From positions 1,155,586,050 through 1,155,650,049 of the forward strand of contig OY728165.1 of NCBI GenBank assembly GCA_963277665.1: a stretch of DNA of 64,000 bases, in the 5' to 3' direction. Made by a program: the position numbers and the translations under genes. The notes beneath the pieces were generated by a model. That model saw only the letters and a program-made list of their open reading frames with translations, searched no databases and was not told the origin of the DNA. Numbering within the stretch: position 1 is the stretch's first letter; each line of letters begins with the position of its first letter. Of the stretch, positions 1 to 10,639 are shown piece after piece. The DNA is from Viscum album (Eukaryota > Streptophyta > Magnoliopsida > Santalales > Viscaceae).

Positions 1-151
1 TAACCGTTACGTTTCATATTTTAGTTTTTAAAATCCATGTTTTGGTATTCCTTTTTACGATGTGGGTTTCTATTAAACAAACTTTCGAGTAGTAAACAAT
101 TTATAACCCCGATGAATTTCGAGGGTGAAATTTATTTTAAGAGGGATAGAA
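1..151 (+). pseudogene. 3' end of an old Ty3/gypsy internal region with polypurine tract (element K)
   Basis: The last 35 bases read as the usual end of a plant chromovirus pol gene: a 'TTTCGAGGGTGAAATTT' stretch (normally coding for an Asn-Phe-Glu-Asp-like tail) followed by a purine tract TAAGAGGGATAGAA at 138-151, directly against TGTATCACTCC, which looks like an LTR start. The coding part upstream is too short and decayed to assign. The element lies on the + strand and most of it is outside the window. The polypurine tract is seen; family membership is inferred from the general 3'-end layout. Confidence 0.55.
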
Positions 152-525
152 TGTATCACTCCGAGAATTTATGAAAAACATTCTTTTAATTTCATTAATG
201 TCTTCTGTTGTATTCTACTCCAAGATTACCTTGCGCTATACGCAACACTATATTAGCTTGTCGTATACGCAACACTATTCTTGGATCGTGTTACACACAA
301 TTTTGATAATATTTATTCGACGCAACATTGAGTATATATATATATATATTCAATGTATAAATGAAATATAGTAGGATTATGTTATACAAAACAACGAAGG
401 ATTCTTGCACAACATGCAACCCTGACTTGGCTTGCATTACATGCAATCACGACCTTCCTTAATAGCGTGTGTTGTACGCAATACCAGATTTTACTAAACA
501 ATGATATATTATTATAATATTATTA
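152..525 (+). repeat. Left part of LTR K (U3), interrupted by LTR H
   Basis: Starts TGTATCACTCC immediately after the polypurine tract. It carries several imperfect palindromes of the type TTGCG-n5-CGCAA (231-245, and related forms near 262, 286, 318, 407, 430 and 465), which give the repeated Tyr-Thr-Gln-His peptide of a short chance ORF. It stops where a different LTR begins near 526. The continuation is probably after 16293, where a TATA box appears at the distance expected for a U3 of about 480 bp. Confidence 0.45.
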
Positions 526-2142
526 TGAACTACCCATTATAAATAGTATTAACTAAAATTTGAATCTTATAACATTATTATTTGTCTTTCACATTTTCTT
601 AAACATGGTATAAGAACAAAATAAATTTTTCGGGTAAAATAAGTATTTTTCAAAAAATGCAGTTTTGCCGCCTTTTGATGGCACACCCAATTTAAATCTA
701 TTTTTTTATATGTTTATAAGTTAAATTTGACAAAATAAAATTCTTCTTTGGAATCATGAAATAAAAATTTACTTTGGATAAATTTTTCATATTATTCTGT
801 TAACTTTCATATTTTGATTAATAGTAAAAACACACTATATTTTAATTAAAAACAACTTTTTTCATCGCAATAATTTATATGGGTAAATTATAATATTTAA
901 AGGGTTTAAAGTATAAATAGAATATATTTTTACCATTTAATATAATTTATGTCATTATCATTGATTCTACCTTGAATTCGTAGGATATATCAATTCAATC
1001 TTTTGAAATGCTTTAAAGAAAAACCCGTTTTCATTCGACAACGGGATTAATTTTAATTTAATTTCTGCAACTTTTGTGTATTGAATTTGGAAAATTAGAT
1101 TCCATATTTGGAATATGTGGATCCAAATTATGTTAATAAGCTACTTTTTATTTTTCGGAATTATGAATAGTAACTACGGTAAATTTTATTTACCATAGTT
1201 AAAGGAAAATCGGGTAATTAAGGGTAAATATAATATTATAAAATTACCCTAACACATGAAATAATCCTATTGTATGACTCAAAATAGACCCATATCACAT
1301 AAGGGTCGGATTAGATTCATTTAATGGACTTTTTGCCTTTAAAATAATTTAATTATTATAAAAACCAAAGAATGTGACAACATGTCACTTTCATAAATAT
1401 TATAAGTATAATAATTTTAATTTGGATATAAACTTCATGAAACATCGAACATGAATAGTATACAGAACTATAATACAATTATCTACATCATTGTAATTTT
1501 TTTAGTATTTTTAGGGATTAACTAATTATCATTTATTATGACACAAAGATGATGCAGTAATTGTCTTATTAATGAAATATTGACAAAATTGATGTTATAA
1601 ATACCCAAGTAAATTTAATTTAAGACTTTTAATGAATTATACTAATTTTATTGCTTAATATGACATGTTAGTATTGATTTATTTAACTTTTTTAGAACTA
1701 ATAATTCTGTTATGATTTTCACAAAAATCAATTACTAAATAGTGTCAAAATTGACATAAAATAGTTTTCAAAACAAATATTATATTATTAATTTTTATTC
1801 TATTCCTAAAAATCTAAGGTTCATCCAAATGACCTATATGTGGTTATATATAGTAATAATAAACAACTTGGGGTTCGTTTTTCTTCTTATAGTATGTTTA
1901 TTAACCTTATAGTATAAGAACACAAGAAGACATGGTAAAAGTAAAATTATTTTACTTATTGTTAAATCTAAATGATAAGGTTAAAAAAGGAACCTAAACT
2001 TGTCTAAATTCTATTAGATGAGAGTATTTAGAAACATCCCCACTTTATATTAGAAATGAATCAATTTGGAGCTATTTAAAACCGAATTTGACTTTATAAT
2101 AAAAAAACAGTTTTAGTTATTCCAAAGGTGCCCATCTCCTCC

Positions 2143-2153
2143 CTTATAAAAGG
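2143..2153 (+). promoter_or_regulatory. TATA box of LTR H
   Basis: CTTATAAAAGG followed by a C-rich, 'accccctaactctcttcctcgcacc' type leader, the same arrangement as the LTR promoter of the full-length element (TTATAAAAG followed by a C-rich leader on the minus strand). This sets the U3/R border of H about 1.6 kb from its start. Confidence 0.55.
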
Positions 2154-2493
2154 GAACCCCCTAACTCTCTTCCTCGCACCACATTGAGCCTTCATGCTCG
2201 GAAAAACCATGCAAAATTCCCTTTTACACTTCCCTAGAAACATCTTAGAGGTTATGGTCTTCTTCAAATACCAATCTTAGTGCCCTAAAAGGAGATCTCA
2301 AAGAGGCGCTTCAAAGAAGAGGTAATGTCTGTTACCTATTGTTTCATCTTTATTTATTCTTCCACTTTTTCTTCATTAGATGTTTAATTATGATGTAATA
2401 ACATCAGTATCAATCATATAATGATATGTTATTATATGTATGAAACAACCCTATATCACCGTCTATCCATCCTACGGAAAACGAAATCACCGC

Positions 2494-2897
2494 GCGTGCG
2501 TACGTACGGAATACCGTCTCCATGCTTTGGTGTAATCTGTTTTCCACCACCACCTTACTTGGATGGGTATAATGTTGTAAATAATAACTCTATATAATTT
2601 TTGTAAAGTGATATTGATTCTGTAATAGTATACATACACTCCAATAAAATCCCACGATCATCGCTCGTGCGTACGTACGGACTACCGTCTCCACGACGCG
2701 ATGAGATTCATTCTCCATGTTAACCATTTCAGAATGATTAAAAAGTATATATAAGAAGTAATAATGAAATATAAGACATTATAAAGCTACTGGATTTATG
2801 TATATATGTATGTCATCTACATAATTCCATTCAACTCAATTTGGAAACGAAAACAGCGTTCATGCGTACGTATGACCTACTGTCTACACGAACGGTG
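2494..2897 (+). repeat. Three spaced copies of a CGTACGTACGG hairpin module in the LTR H leader
   Basis: Modules lie at 2494-2525, 2661-2701 and 2857-2897, about 165-195 bp apart. Each contains GCGTACGTA(C/T) followed about 10 bases later by ACCGTCTCCA or a variant. Module 2 pairs TCGCTCGTG with CACGACGCGA (one bulged base). Module 3 pairs CGTTCATG with CACGAACG (one G-T pair). Module 1 has lost most of its arms. The full-length element carries one such module per LTR (5418-5459 and 13646-13687). Confidence 0.65.
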
Positions 2898-4028
2898 TGT
2901 TTCTTTCCATTTATTGATCTATTATATATATTTATATTAGGAATATATATTATATATAAATCATGTTTTATATTCTGGAATTAATTAATCATGATCTAAT
3001 TAATCATATGAATAATTACAAGTTAAAACACGAACGACAAATGAGATGAATTTACCCAGAACGCTCTTTAACATGGAATTTACAAAAGAATGGGTAATAT
3101 AAAGTCATAAGTGAACCATATATGATATCATAACAATGAGTATGATTCTGGAATAAGTCAATGACATTATTTAAATCATTATACAGGAGGTTCAAACATA
3201 TATGAAGCAAATCGGACCTAAGGTAAGGGAAATATCACAATCTCATTTTTTCCAAGATTGTTTATACTTTAGTATTTACTGGGGTGAATTTTATCATCCA
3301 ATTCAATGTTTCCCCAATATGTAATATTATTTCCATCCACATACAATGGTTTAAATCCAATTTTACCCTTCGGTGCGTTTTTAGTAAAGGATATGAAAGA
3401 AATCTTTTGTCGTTTTTTGTACGAGGTACTTTTTGACTTTTCCGACAAAAGTATGAAGAATGTTTTTTTAACGTATACGGCATGAATGGATTTTAAAAAC
3501 TGTATTTCCAAGAAGCTTAATTTACAAGTTTTCATGTTTATTTTTAATCAACTTCTTTAGTTTGAAATAGTATGACATTTTAAAAAAAAAGGGAAATGAT
3601 TTTTTGAATTTGAAAGGATATTTTTCTCAAGAATGGAGTTCAAGTGTTTTATCAAAATTATTTTCCATCTAAGATAATACAGGGTTCTGTTTATATCAAT
3701 GTTATTACATTGATTTTATTATGTTTTTATGGAATTATTTTGATGAATTACTTTATCTTATATGAATTGTTTGATGATGTCACGATGTTTAATATTCCCA
3801 TTTTTATTACATGGGTTATGAAATGATGTATGATTTATGATTTTTGTGGCACACATAAAAATGGTTTCATTATGAGATGGGTGAGAACTATATCTCCCTC
3901 CAATGCATTTGGTAAAGATTTTATATCTCATGAGATAGACATGGATGGAATGGTAGGTTATACCGGTTCAGTGAAACATGACTAAAACGGGGAGTGAACT
4001 CGTTTCAGAAATGGACTTTGTCCACTAA

Positions 4029-4033
4029 GATAG
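4029..4033. repeat. Target-site duplication, left copy
   Basis: GATAG directly before the element; the right flank at 15829-15833 reads GATAT. One mismatch in five. Five-bp duplications are typical of Ty3/gypsy integration, and both copies lie within LTR H, which resumes on the other side. Confidence 0.6.
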
Positions 4034-7000
4034 TATAAGGCCCCAGCCTTAAACCATACTTAATCTTGAGTTATTACAAGATTACACATTGAGGATCTTT
4101 TCGAGTTTAGAGTTTAAGAGAATTAGATCATAAAACTTGCGTTACATTCCACATATAAACAATGTGGTTACATAAAGATAGTATTATTCATTCCCATCAA
4201 TGGAAACACATTTGAAATAAAACATGGATTCTTTTTGACACATCCTTGACCCTATCATCTTATCACGTACCTTTCCCTTGACCTGTGAAAAACATTTCAA
4301 AAACATGGGATGAGCATAAAAACTCGGTATGGGTTATAAAAACATGGGAAGGAAACATGAGTTCATATATACATGAGAATGAAATCATAATATACCCATA
4401 AAACATAGGCACTTTAACATACCTCATAAAATCATGAATAAATCATAGAAACCATAAGACATAAAGGTAACTTGAGGCATTCATAACATTCTTACGTAGG
4501 GAGTAACCGTCTTGGTTACGTTTGGAATACCCATCACAGTATATTCCCTAAAATCACTTCAGAGAAACCTTAACGTTTCACTCCTTCACGTTACCCAATG
4601 CATTGGAGAGCTATAACGGGCTCACCCGCCCTTAGTTTATCACGGAACCACCCGTCTTCATAATAATGCCCAAGAACCATAACATAATCATATCACATAA
4701 AACATGCATAAAGGTAACATAAAATTTCCACATTTCAATCACAAGATATCAATACAACACATTGATATAAAAACATTATGAAAACCAATTTCAATACTAA
4801 AATAAAAGAAAAGTAAAACATGATATTTATTTTTCTTTTAAAAAGAAGGTATGGCTTGTAGAGGAAGCTGAAACTCAAATAACGGTTACGACGGCGTAGA
4901 AGTCGTTGTCGCCGCATACGTACGACAAGAACATTCCCTTTTGTCGTTTAGTAAAAGCTTCATATAAAAAAGATTCCTTTTGAATAAACGTAAAAGTCAA
5001 AGGGGTTTATACACCGTATAAAAGAAAGTTGTGTATAAAATAAAATATGCCTCAATGAAAGGAGATTGAGATGAAGTCCCATACCTCGTATCCGACTTGA
5101 CCCAAACGTTCTTTAATCTCCTGAATAATAAACTTGAGTTAATCTCTACTTTCTTATGAATCTTTTTCAAGTTCATTATTCCTTTTATACCATGTTATGA
5201 ACATCATGTAATCAGTTAAGTTAATAATGTTCATTTTGTCGGTATTTGATTCTTAAGTCAAAAATAGACATCTTACACTTACATGTTGTTAATTTGGACA
5301 AAGGTTCATTATATCCAGAATGGTATTCATGATGTAGATATCATATATGTCATATATATCCAGTACATACATGCATTTATAATATTACATCACATTTAGA
5401 GGTAAGAAATGAAATGCACCGTTCATGGAGACGGTAAGCCGTACGTACGCATGAACGGTACTTCCATTTCTATTTCATATTTTCTGGAATGGAATCATAA
5501 TGATATAAGAGTATATTATAATTCCAGTATAATAACGTATATAATATCATTAACTTTATCCTTTACACATCCCACATATGGTATTAACGAATCAAATCAC
5601 TTTTAGGGGGCGGTAGTCCGCACTTCCTAAAATGAAGATATCGTGTTTACCCATAATGGAAACCATAAAGGTATGCCCAAAATGAAAACAAAAAGAAGCT
5701 TAAGGAAAACATAAACATATTATATTTCATATATAAAAATATTTACATCATAATGGCCACCTTTGAAGGTGTTAAATCAGTGTTGAACAATCATCGTTTC
5801 GGGAGGCAGAATTTCGCCATCCACGGAAACCGTATGTTCTTTAACCATTTGATGTAGTTGTGTGAGAGTTTAGCTCAAATAAATCTTATAACAACATCCT
5901 AGTATGTTGAATATACTGTTTTTGTTACAAAAGAAGTAAATAAAAAGAGTTTAGGGGGTTGGAGAAGCAAAATAAAACAAATGAACATGAGAGAAAGAAT
6001 TACCTTTAAAAGTGTAACTCCTTTTGTTTTGAGCCTAAAGGCTTCCTTTGAAAACATTCTGCCCAAAGGGAATCCTCTAGGATGAGGAGAGGGATGTGGA
6101 GAGAGTAAATGGGCAGGGGTTGGCCGAGCCAAAGGCTTGAGTAGTGTGTGAAATGAGGTAGAGGTGGGGGCCTTTTATAAGAGGAGAGGAGGGGCACTTT
6201 TTGAAAGTAAAGAACTATTACTTTATTTGAAAATGTTTTTCGGTTTCAAAAGGTCCCACATTGATATAATTCGTGGATAAGGTGATAAGGGTTTGAAATA
6301 CACTCATCCAATTGGTTTTGGCCATGTGTAGTTTATATATTTTACATTGTCTTTCCATTTTATTTAAATCGTCAAATAATGATGTCATCGCTGCATCATT
6401 AATATGTCATAAATAATTAAATTTAATTAATGCCTAAAAATTATAAAAAAACTACTATGGTATAGGAAATCGTTTTATCTTTCCAATTACTATTTATAAT
6501 CAAAATTTGGACTTGTATAACCCCACTTAAAAATTGTTTTCGTAAAACATATTATGTTTGTGTTATTTTCACTTTAACATTAAATAAAAAGTAATTTATG
6601 TCATTTCCAAACAAAAGTGGATCCATGGGGTCCCCAAGTTTCCCCATGGAATTTCATGGTCGGCCATGACACAACCAATGAGGTTGGGACATGTGTCTAG
6701 GTCATTTCATTTTATTAAAGTATTATTTATACCTTAAACTACCCTAATTACCACTAATCGTGATTAAGAACTTAATAAGTTACTATTGACCAAAAATTAT
6801 TTTTATCCCATTGAACCACATTTTACTTATTAATGACAACCATGTATGTCGGATTTTCAAAATTCAATACACATTAGTGGAAAACTTTCATTTATATGAA
6901 AAATAAGTTTGCTTCATTATCACTTAGTGGTTTCACTATTCATCAAAAAATTGAAGTTTTTCAGAAAATTACCAAAAATTCACCCTAATCTATATTTGAT

Positions 7001-7599
7001 ATTCCGAATTCAAAAATGAAGTCTATTTTACAAAATTCAAATCATATAAGTCACATTAATTAATTTAATAATTAATTCCCGATGCCAGAGCAAATAGCGT
7101 GTTTTTACAAAACAATTAGTATCAAAAGATTGACACTAGTTTAAGTCCAATTTCAGAGTGAAATTGATTCCAATGAACACCATTGGATTAAATGGTAAAA
7201 ATTTATTCCTATTAAACATTAATACCAATTCAAAAGATAATCTAATCATATAAATAAATTTGATTAAAAAGCAGTTTTGATGTAAAATGCAGTATTTTTC
7301 ACTATTCATTAAAAAATGAACATTGTCAGAAAAATACCAAAAATTTACACAAGGTAAATTTTGATGTCCCAATCATAAATAATATGTTTATTTTGACAAA
7401 CATAGTTTATAAAATTGTCAAAATATAGATTCAAAAATGGTTTTCCATCAAAAGGCACTAAAAAATCTTTTAAGAATATTAGTGTATTCCATCCATAAGA
7501 TTGTATTTATTTTCATTTTAAGCCTCTATAACACTATCTTAATAATTAATAGGCATAGATAAAAATATAAATTATTCATTACTTACTTGGGATGTTACA
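4034..7599 (-). repeat. 3' LTR of the full-length element
   Basis: 3566 bp, matching 12262-15828 throughout. In element orientation it begins TGTAACATCCC and ends CCTTATA, so the ends are TG...TA rather than the usual TG...CA; the other LTR has the same ending. Features inside it: TATA box on the minus strand at 6172-6180, then a leader of about 2.1 kb with a perfect hairpin at 5418-5459. Small frames of 60-65 codons occur in both LTRs, but only because the LTRs are duplicates. Confidence 0.92.
5418..5459 (-). other. Perfect 10-bp hairpin with nested stem in the LTR leader
   Basis: ACCGTTCATG at 5418-5427 is the exact reverse complement of CATGAACGGT at 5450-5459. The 22-base loop holds a second stem ACGG-TAAG-CCGT (5431-5442) and the palindrome CGTACGTACG. 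The equivalent site in the 5' LTR (13646-13687) has two mismatches in the outer stem and has lost the inner one. The site lies about 0.7 kb downstream of the TATA box, so it would be in the transcript. Function unknown. Confidence 0.6.
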
Positions 7600-7615
7600 T
7601 CCTTCCCCCCTTTAG
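7600..7615 (-). promoter_or_regulatory. Polypurine tract (plus-strand primer)
   Basis: On the minus strand CTAAAGGGGGGAAGGA lies directly against the TGTAACATCCC start of the 3' LTR. This is the standard position of the RNase H-resistant primer for second-strand synthesis. Confidence 0.88.
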
Positions 7616-7638
7616 AAAATTGTGTCCCCACAATTTAT

Positions 7639-8019
7639 TTACTTATCAAATAAATGTGGGTACTTATCCCTCATTGCATTTTCAGATTCCCATGTTGCCT
7701 CTTCAATCATGTGGTTTTTCCACAAAACCTTTACCTGCTTAATCACCTTATTCCGTAACACTTGCTCCATGTGGTCAAGAATCTGGACTGGTTGTTCCTC
7801 ATAAGATAGGTTCTCTTCTAGCTGAACTACCTCTGGACTCAAAACATGAGATGGATCTGGCATATACTTTCTCAACATCGAAACGTGAAAAACATTGTGT
7901 ACCTGAGATAAACTCGGAGGTAAATCCACTCGGTATGCAACTGATCCAACTCTTTCCAGAATTTCGTATGGTCCAATGAACCTTGGACTCAACTTTCCTT
8001 TCTTACCAAATCTCATCAC
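7639..8019 (-). pseudogene. pol: Integrase C-terminal part with chromodomain
   Basis: A 126-codon open stretch. Residues 8-55 are the integrase C-terminal beta-barrel region of chromoviruses (GKLSPRF, GPYEIL, VAYRVDLPP, HNVFHVSMLRKY). Residues about 76-124 are a chromodomain (EEQPVQIL, VLRNKVIKQVKVLW, EEATWE, YPHLF) with the aromatic Trp residues present. Chromodomains of this group are thought to steer integration to H3K9-methylated chromatin. The first Met is internal: the same frame continues upstream to the stop at 8113. It ends about 40 bases before the 3' LTR, past the polypurine tract. Confidence 0.9.
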
Positions 8020-8112
8020 ACTTTTCCAAGGAGAAACCTTGAGAAAAACATGATCACCTACCTCGAAAGATAGATCTTTCCTCCGGTTATCCGCATAATT
8101 CTTCTGCCTGCT

Positions 8113-8550
8113 CTAAGCTATTCTCATGTGTTTCTGAATCAGCTGAACTTTTTCTGCCATCTCTTCTACCAATTCTGGTCCCATCAACTTCCTTTCACCC
8201 ACTTCATCCCAGAAAGCTGGAGTTCGACATCGCTTCCCATATAATGCCTGAAATGGTGCCATCTGTATACTGGAATGAAAACTGTTATTATATGAAAACT
8301 CAACCAAAGAAAGATGTTTGTCCCAACTTCCCTGATAATCCATAGAACAAGCTCGTAGCATATCCTCCAATGTCTGAATTGTTCGTTCAGACTGCCCATT
8401 TGATTGAGGATGAAAAGCTGTACTAAAATTTAATTCAGTACCCAACGACTTCTGAAGGCCTTTCCAAAAGTTAGAAGTAAACCTGGGATCACGATCTGAT
8501 ACAATGGAGAGAGGAACTCCATGTAACCTGACTATCTCTTTAAGATACAA
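8113..8550 (-). pseudogene. pol: Integrase catalytic core, second half
   Basis: 145 codons in the same frame as the pieces on both sides. It contains the second and third catalytic residues of the DDE integrase: Asp19 in VSDRDPRF and Glu55 in NGQSERTIQ, followed by the conserved LVEFSYNN, APFQALYG and RTPAFWDE blocks. It ends at a TAG at 8113-8115 where relatives have Gln in the SRQK(N/S)YAD region, consistent with CAG to TAG. Upstream it is joined to the first half of the core across a single TGA at 8581-8583. Sequence is otherwise full length. Confidence 0.88.
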
Positions 8551-8580
8551 ACGGGAAAGTTGATCAAGAGAGAAAGTATC

Positions 8581-9027
8581 TCATATATCAAGGAAATGAG
8601 CAGTTTTGGTCAAGCGATCAACAATAACCCAGATTGCATTATTACCTCGAGATGTCTTCGGTAATCCAACAACAAAGTCCATGGATATATTCTCCCATTT
8701 CCACTCTGGCACTGGTAAAGGCTGAAGCATCCCTTTCGGTAACTGCCGCTCTGCTTTAACCTGTTGACATGTCAAACACTTCACAGTAAAATCAGCAATA
8801 TCTCTTTTCATTCCATCCCACCAGTAATACTCCCGCAGATCACTATACATCTTAGTACTGCCCGGATGAACTGAAAACGGAGAACTATGAGCTTCACATA
8901 ACAACTGTCTCTTCAACTGTGAATCACAAGGCACACACAACCTCTTCCCAAATCTCAAAACACAATCATTATCAATGTTGAATTCAGGCAACTTACCTTT
9001 CTGAACCAGCTCTACCTTTTTCTGCAA
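8581..9027 (-). pseudogene. pol: Integrase zinc-binding domain and start of catalytic core
   Basis: 148 codons. The HHCC zinc domain is intact (His47, His54, Cys84, Cys87) with the chromovirus block REYYWWDGMKRDIADF between. The first catalytic Asp is Asp117 in SMDFVVGLP, followed by VIVDRLTKTAHF. The frame ends at TGA 8581-8583; the next codons (DTFSLDQLSR...) continue the domain, so the stop is a point mutation and not the natural end. Upstream it is separated from RNase H by a stop at 9049-9051 in the same frame. Confidence 0.88.
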
Positions 9028-9048
9028 CTCACTGTCTTGCTTCTATGC

Positions 9049-9672
9049 TTACTTGATTCTATCTGATAGAGAAGATCTCACTGATACATGAAACAAAACA
9101 GAAGGACTTCCAGCACCAACAACTTCTATGCCCAATTTCATCAAATCTTTAACCAAAGGATCATGTTCCAAACGCAACATTGTTAATGAAGCATTACTTT
9201 TTTGACTCAAAGCATCAGCCACTTTATTTGGTTTTCCCGGATGGTAATGAATTGTACAATCATAATCCATGATTAATTCCAGCCATCTCCTTTGTCTCAT
9301 GTTTAACTCTTTCTGAGTGAATATATACTTTAAACATTTGTGATTGGTATATATTTCACACTTTACTCCATACAAATGATGCCTCCAAATTTTTAAAGCA
9401 AAAAAAACAGCAGCTAATTCCAAATCATGTGTAGGGTAATTTACCTCATGAGTTTTCAACTGTCGTGAAGCATAAGCAATTACCTGATCATTCTGCATTA
9501 GGACACAACCAAGTCCTTTCAATGAAGCATCACTGTATATTACAAACTCACCATTCCTGGAAGGTAGTGCCAAAACTGGAGCATTCACCAATCTTCTTTT
9601 CAATTCCTGAAAACAATCATCACATTCTTTTGTCCAGATAAACTTAACACCCTTCCGAGTTTGCTTAGTCAT
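9049..9672 (-). pseudogene. pol: RNase H domain (Ty3/gypsy type)
   Basis: 207 codons, frame shifted relative to RT and overlapping its end by four bases, so a frameshift near 9670 divides what was one reading frame (the junction normally reads FSR...LTKLTRKG). Residues 42-160 form RNase H: Asp48 in YSDAS, Glu85 in DLELAAV, Asp153 in KVADALS. The third acidic position is Asn110 in YTNHKCL where relatives have YTDHKSL. That one change would by itself be expected to harm catalysis. The tail leads into the tether before integrase. Confidence 0.88.
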
Positions 9673-10637
9673 TGACTGGATAACCGTGAAAAATTTCTAA
9701 CAAACCTTCGGTAATAGCCCGCCAAACGAAGGAAGCTACGAATCTCGGTTACATTTGTTGGTCTTGGCCATTCTTCCACAACTCTTGTTTTTGCAGGATC
9801 AACAGTTATTCCATCTTTAGAAAAAATGTGCCCAAGGAAAGAAATTTGTTGCAACCAAAACTCACACTTGCTGAATTTCCCATACAATTTATTTTCTTTT
9901 AAGGTTTGAAAGATAACTCTTAAATGTTTTTCATGCTCCTCTTTACTTTTAGAAAACACCAAAATATCATCAATGAAAACCACCACAAACGTATCCAAGA
10001 ACTCATGGAAAATTCCTTTCATTAAGTCCATGAATACAGCAGGTGCATTGGTTAGCCCAAAAGGCATTACTACAAATTCATAGTGGCCATATCTCGTACG
10101 GAACACGGTCTTCGGAATATCTGCCTCCTTTACCTTCAGCTGATGGTACCCCGATCTCAAGTCAATCTTTGAAAAAAACTGAGCTCCCTGGAGCTGATCA
10201 AACAAATCATCGATATGAGGTAAAGGATATTTGTTCTTAACAGTGATATTATTCAAGGCTCTATAATCAATGTAAAGTCTCATAGAACCATCTTTCTTTT
10301 TAACAAATAAAACAGGAGCACCCCCTGGTGATGTGCTAGGTCTAATGAAACCTTTCTCTAATAAATCTTGCAATTGCTCCTTCAACTCTAAAAGTTCAAT
10401 TTGTGCCATTCGATAAGGGGGTTTTGAAATTGGCTTAGCATCAGGAACTAAGTCAACTGTAAACTCAACTTCCCGATCCAGTATTATTCCAGGCAACTCA
10501 TCAGGAAAAACATCAGGATACTCATTTACCACTGGCACATCATTAATCTGAACAGTTCCATTATTTTCAATGACGTGTGCAAGGTAACATTCATTTCCAT
10601 CTTTTACAAGTTTCTCGGCCTCTTGATATGTTATCAA
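9669..10637 (-). pseudogene. pol: Reverse transcriptase
   Basis: 322 codons, the best preserved part of the element. It starts in the protease-RT linker ([15 protein letters not shown], residues 36-50) and covers the whole RT: PYRMAPIE-like block at 74-84, [23 protein letters not shown] at 96-118, [15 protein letters not shown] with catalytic Asp159, [15 protein letters not shown] with Asp223 and Asp224, and the connection region [11 protein letters not shown]. All three catalytic Asp residues are present. The annotated Met is only the first ATG in this frame; the protease lies immediately upstream in another frame, so translation of this copy would need a frameshift near 10640. Confidence 0.92.
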
Positions 10638-10639
10638 AA

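Larger units (their letters stand above)
526..4033 (+). repeat. LTR H, left part (Tekay-like family, + strand), split by the 4034-15828 element
   Basis: Aligns by eye, in inverse orientation, to the LTRs of the full-length element: its start (TGAACTACCC against TGTAACATCCC), a 'GCCTTTTGATGG' block about 145 bp in, a U3 block with 'AATAGTGAAAAA'-type sequence, a TATA box and leader, and the CGTACGTACGG hairpin region. The leader differs from the full-length element in carrying three hairpin modules instead of one. The LTR continues at 15834-16293, giving roughly 3.97 kb in total. No primer-binding site follows its end, so it is probably a solo LTR or a 3' LTR. I found no matching target duplication at its two ends. 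Confidence 0.7.

Noticed and set aside
4735..6197. Small frames repeated at 12963-14425 (60-65 codons)
   Set aside because: They occur twice only because the two LTRs are duplicates, differ by stops between copies, and are antisense or in the leader. No sign of coding selection.
10043..10240. + strand frames of 62-65 codons at 10043-10240 and 10577-10765
   Set aside because: Antisense shadows of RT and protease, whose minus-strand frames carry all the conserved motifs.
9669..10637. Endogenous pararetrovirus or other virus
   Set aside because: The protease-RT-RNase H-integrase order, the LTRs and the chromodomain identify a Ty3/gypsy retrotransposon; no movement-protein or virus coat block is seen.
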